A stretch of 63,399 nucleotides of DNA, taken from the NCBI GenBank assembly GCA_030834965.1, contig JAUQWW010000075.1, positions 1 to 63,399 on the forward strand. Reading direction: 5' to 3'. The notes under the pieces were generated by a model. That model was not told the origin of the DNA and ran no database searches. It saw nothing but the letters and a program-made list of their open reading frames with translations. The DNA comes from Gallionellaceae bacterium (lineage in GTDB: Bacteria > Pseudomonadota > Gammaproteobacteria > Burkholderiales > Gallionellaceae). The position numbers were made by a program, and so were the translations under genes. Of this stretch, positions 60,650-63,399 are shown in pieces (position 1 is the stretch's first letter; each line of letters opens with the position of its first letter).

Positions 60650-61300
60650 ATGCCTGCCACTCCACCCGATGCCCTGCTCTTTATTACCCCAGGCTGCCCG
60701 CACTGCCCATCTGTATTACAGGGGCTGAACGAGCTGGTGAAGCAGGGGCTGGTCGGGAAGCTGACGGTGGTAGATGTTGCCGAACATCCCGAACAGGGTG
60801 CAGAACATGGCGTGCGCGCGGCCCCTTGGTTGCGCCTCGGCCCGTTCACGCTCACCGGCGCACATAGCCCTGCCGAGCTGCGCCAGTGGGCCGAGTGGGC
60901 GAGCGGCGAAGAAGGAATCGCGCACTATGTTGAACATCTGTTAAGGCAGGGCGGCTACCAGCAGGCCGCAGCATTTATCGACGCAGATACGCAACGCCTC
61001 AAGCCGCTGCTCTCCATCGTCGCCAATCCCGGGGCCAAAATTGAAGTACGCCTTGGCGCCAGTGCGCTGCTGGAAGCGCATGCCAACACTCCGGCGCTGC
61101 AAAGGCTGCTGCCGCAGCTGGGCGAACTTACCCGCCATGCCGATCATCGCGTGCGCGCCGACGCATGCCACCTGCTCGGCCTCACCGGCAGCGCAGCCGC
61201 ACGCACACATGTTGAAATCTGCCGCAACGATGCTCATGAAGAAGTGCGGGAAATAGCAGAAGAGGCGATGGAAGAACTGGGGAAGAATGCGAAAACGTAG
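60650..61300 (+). CDS. Thioredoxin-like plus HEAT-repeat protein
   Basis: About 216 residues. The N-terminal thioredoxin fold has a CPHC active site in ITPGCPHCPSVLQGL and cis-Pro region RAAPWLRLG. The C-terminal half has HEAT-like helices (EVRLGASALLEAHANTP; HADHRVRADACHLLGLTGSAAARTHVE). The fusion of redox and protein-binding parts suggests a client-specific reductase. ATG 60650 follows trxC; the long frame from 60512 overlaps it and is rejected. Confidence 0.82.
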   Translation: MPATPPDALLFITPGCPHCPSVLQGLNELVKQGLVGKLTVVDVAEHPEQGAEHGVRAAPWLRLGPFTLTGAHSPAELRQWAEWASGEEGIAHYVEHLLRQGGYQQAAAFIDADTQRLKPLLSIVANPGAKIEVRLGASALLEAHANTPALQRLLPQLGELTRHADHRVRADACHLLGLTGSAAARTHVEICRNDAHEEVREIAEEAMEELGKNAKT

Positions 61301-61310
61301 CGTGGTAGCG

Positions 61311-61994
61311 CTATCTCGCCATGTCAGGTTGAAACTTTGCCGAAATATCTACGGACTCATGCATTGCTGTATGCGTGTCCAACGCCATGACAGGCAAATC
61401 CTCGCGGCGCAGGTTTAGCGCCTCCAGCACTTTCAGCGCCGCGTAGGCATCGTTTGCCGCGTAGCGCATTTGCTGCGGGGTGAGTTGGGGTTGTGACCAG
61501 TTGGAAGTGGTCACATGGCGGGACTTGGCAAAGCGCTGCTTAAGCACCAATCCCACCGCCGCCCGGACGCCCATCTCTTTGTGATATCCGTCCCTGCTGA
61601 AGACCGTATTGAGATCGACCACCGCATTGAAATGCACGCCCAGTTTTGCGTGGATATGCCTGCGGTCCGATCTAAGGCCGAAGCCAACCTTGATGACCTG
61701 TTCGGATTGCAGCAGCCCCATCAGGAACGGATGCCCGTCCGTCCGGTACAGTTGAAACAGATAGGCCTTGTTGTGCAGCGCAAACTGCACCACGTGCGGC
61801 CCTTCGCTGACATCGCCGGTGACAAACGTTGGCCTGGATTCAGTATCGAATCCAACGACGCACGCAGCCTTGATTTCGGCAGCGGCGGATGCAAATTCTT
61901 CCTTGCTGGATGGCACATGGATATCTTCCAGCGTGAGGCCGACAAACTGCTCCAGCAGCGCGATCTCGGTTTTGGTTGGGGCGATTTTGTTCAT
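61311..61994 (-). CDS. 3'-5' exonuclease, DEDDy (RNase D/WRN-like) family
   Basis: A 227-residue protein. Acidic active-site residues: D/E in VVGFDTESRPTF, D in GFGLRSDRRHI, and the YAANDAYAALKVLE (DEDDy Tyr and Asp) motif. There is no HRDC domain, so it is not RNase D itself. Single-strand DNA or RNA trimming is likely. Convergent with the preceding gene. Confidence 0.9.
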   Translation of the reverse strand: MNKIAPTKTEIALLEQFVGLTLEDIHVPSSKEEFASAAAEIKAACVVGFDTESRPTFVTGDVSEGPHVVQFALHNKAYLFQLYRTDGHPFLMGLLQSEQVIKVGFGLRSDRRHIHAKLGVHFNAVVDLNTVFSRDGYHKEMGVRAAVGLVLKQRFAKSRHVTTSNWSQPQLTPQQMRYAANDAYAALKVLEALNLRREDLPVMALDTHTAMHESVDISAKFQPDMAR

Positions 61995-62174
61995 GTGATG
62001 AGAGAACCTGATGCTTTATTCTGGGACGCGCTACAGTGTAGCTTCTCTTGAATACGAACAGTGTCCTGTTCCCCAATTATTCCTGCGGCCACCGCATCAT
62101 CGAAACTACTGGCATTGCAGCTAAACCGTGCGCTGTGCCAGAATCAGTCACACCCACAAAAAGCCTGCGCGCAC

Positions 62175-62756
62175 ATGCCCTTTGCCATTGAAGGAATTCA
62201 GACCATCCTCGGTGAGATCCTCGATGCCCACCCGGCGGGCATGTCTGAATATGATTTGCTGATGGGGCTGTCCGAGCGCAATGTCAGCCTGTTCAACGAT
62301 GATTACTTCCAAAGTCCCCTCGGACTGTTTCAGCGTCACTTCCTGCTGTTTCATTGCCTGTATCTGCTGCGCGACAAACTGCGCGCGACTCGGCAAGGGG
62401 ACATGAAGATACATTGTCTGGCCATTCAGCTCATGCCTTATAGCCGCAACCCGTCCGACCACCCCGCACTGCCTGATACACTCGCCGGCTACTACCTTGA
62501 TCTGGACAACCTCAAATCTACCGATGAGTCAGATATATTACGTCTACTCGATAATTTCTGGCAAAAATTTGCAGGCGAGGATCAACGTGATGAGGCCTTG
62601 GCCGTGATGCAACTGACGCACCCCACCAGCTATCCCGTCATCAAGCAGCAATATCGCCGCCTTGCCATGCAGTGGCACCCTGATCGAGGGGGCGAGCCTG
62701 CCCAGTTCCAGCGGCTTGAATGGGCAATGGGGATATTGCGGATCTTGTACCAATGA
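62175..62756 (+). CDS. DnaJ-related protein with C-terminal J domain
   Basis: About 193 residues. The N-terminal DNAJ_related domain (LGEILDAHPAGMSEYDLLMGLSER, LGLFQRHFLLFHCLYLLRDKL) precedes a J domain with HPD in YRRLAMQWHPDRGGEP. It is a DnaK partner of unknown client. ATG 62175 matches the domain start; the frame opens at 62061 without a ribosome site. Confidence 0.85.
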   Translation: MPFAIEGIQTILGEILDAHPAGMSEYDLLMGLSERNVSLFNDDYFQSPLGLFQRHFLLFHCLYLLRDKLRATRQGDMKIHCLAIQLMPYSRNPSDHPALPDTLAGYYLDLDNLKSTDESDILRLLDNFWQKFAGEDQRDEALAVMQLTHPTSYPVIKQQYRRLAMQWHPDRGGEPAQFQRLEWAMGILRILYQ

Positions 62757-62870
62757 TTTTCCAGGTACGCGATTGTCGTTCTCATCTGGATGTATGACTG
62801 CATCGAAGCGGGCTCTGAGTAGATGCTGCTAAGTGCTACCGTTCAGCTAATTTCTGCGGGCAGCGATCGA

Positions 62871-63377
62871 CTAGGGAGAAAAGCTGCCGGTTTTATCGGT
62901 CCGAATTGCCGGAGCCATCGCCCCGATGTCAAGCTTGGTCTTAAGACGGTAAGTCACCTGACCTGATTTATTCTGCAGCAGGTCGGTCACGAATCGGATG
63001 CTCTCGATCAGGTCGACCGTCGCGATAACCTTGAATTCCGCCTCACCGTATGCTGGCACGGTCGGTAACTCATTGAGCGCGCCTTCTGCGACCTCGTAAT
63101 CATTTAAGAATGTTTTGTAGCTCATCCCACGCAGGTTCAGCTGTGTTGCATTGGGATTCACTACGCGCATGCCAATCTCAAACCTTGGCACGAGGCCCTC
63201 AGAGGCCAGTGGCTTGAAAGAAGTAACGCCTACCGAGGGGGTCTCGAAATCTCCACGTAGCGACGTGCAACCTGCGCCAAGGCAAACCCAGAGGCAGAGC
63301 AGAATCAGGAATGATCCGGAATGTTTGCGGCGAGCGTATGTCAGGGCTTCTGTATAAATTTGTTTCATGCTGCTCAT
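62871..63377 (-). CDS. LEA14/WHy-domain lipoprotein
   Basis: A 168-residue lipoprotein: signal FLILLCLWVCLGAGC with the lipobox Cys. The body, VGVTSFKPLASEGLVPRFEIGMRVVNPNATQLNLRGMSYKTFLNDYEVAEGA, is the LEA type 2 / WHy fold. It may protect the envelope from stress; role inferred. Start 63377 or 63368; neither has a clear ribosome site. Confidence 0.8.
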   Translation of the reverse strand: MSSMKQIYTEALTYARRKHSGSFLILLCLWVCLGAGCTSLRGDFETPSVGVTSFKPLASEGLVPRFEIGMRVVNPNATQLNLRGMSYKTFLNDYEVAEGALNELPTVPAYGEAEFKVIATVDLIESIRFVTDLLQNKSGQVTYRLKTKLDIGAMAPAIRTDKTGSFSP

Positions 63378-63399
63378 GATAAGGATAGATAGGTCAACG

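Overview
The window (63,399 bases, GC-rich) looks like a chromosomal segment of a betaproteobacterium, probably of the Nitrosomonadales (Gallionellaceae or Sulfuricellaceae type). This is inferred from gene content: doubled-CXXCH multihaem cytochromes, a MauG-type peroxidase, a DsrC-like protein, PurL, ModABC, ClpB and Uup of proteobacterial type, and several families of palindromic repeats. No rRNA, replication origin, prophage, CRISPR array or complete insertion sequence was seen. One tRNA gene, tRNA-Arg(CCU), is present.

Layout. 1-14049 is a fatty-acid beta-oxidation block: FadE-type acyl-CoA dehydrogenase (cut by the window edge), an SDR, an acyl-CoA synthetase, a hotdog thioesterase, a FadL-type outer-membrane channel, a FadN-type dehydrogenase/hydratase and a thiolase. 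It is interrupted at 9518-12771 by a lower-GC island holding a nuclease-helicase (DUF2075) gene, a small unknown gene and an RHH/PIN toxin-antitoxin pair. 14174-18957 holds an ATP-grasp enzyme, a giant Ala/Glu/Lys helical protein flanked by SEL1 repeats, and a CrcB-DUF190 pair. 19205-29691 holds a CHASE hybrid histidine kinase, a dihaem peroxidase, a spermidine-synthase-like protein, NnrD and PurL. 29780-37111 holds ModABC, a DjlA-like co-chaperone, YceH and a PAS-GGDEF-EAL protein. 37258-45759 is a minus-strand run: tetrahaem cytochrome, parvulin, BolA, YciI, YciB, MsrB, PhoH/PIN, peroxiredoxin, MnmH, a YdjM-like membrane protein and a PNPOx-like protein. 45936-56089 holds a DsrC-like/AF1514-like pair, tRNA-Arg, Uup, a GIDE-like/LemA pair, a class II amidotransferase, NadC, a pentahaem cytochrome and an NHL-repeat lipoprotein. 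57048-63377 holds ClpB with a clear sigma-32 promoter, then small housekeeping genes.

How parts work together. FadL, FadD, FadE, the FadN-type enzyme and the thiolase form a complete route from exogenous fatty acid to acetyl-CoA. ModABC imports molybdate. The cytochromes, peroxidase, parvulin and NHL lipoprotein are envelope proteins of a haem/electron-transfer theme.

Main discoveries. (1) A dyad AATAAG-N7-CTTAAT/CTTATT lies upstream of the tetrahaem cytochrome, the DsrC-like gene and, in a weaker form, the dihaem peroxidase; a half-site lies upstream of the pentahaem cytochrome. Two of these sites share 24 identical bases. This suggests an unrecognised regulon. (2) Several palindromic element families are present; some lie in frame inside fadE, fadN-like and uup, and two overlap the stop codons of an SDR gene and clpB. 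(3) A DsrC-like protein keeps only one of the two C-terminal cysteines and sits beside an AF1514-like protein. (4) An orphan plus-strand intrinsic terminator in a 640-base gap points to a possible small RNA.
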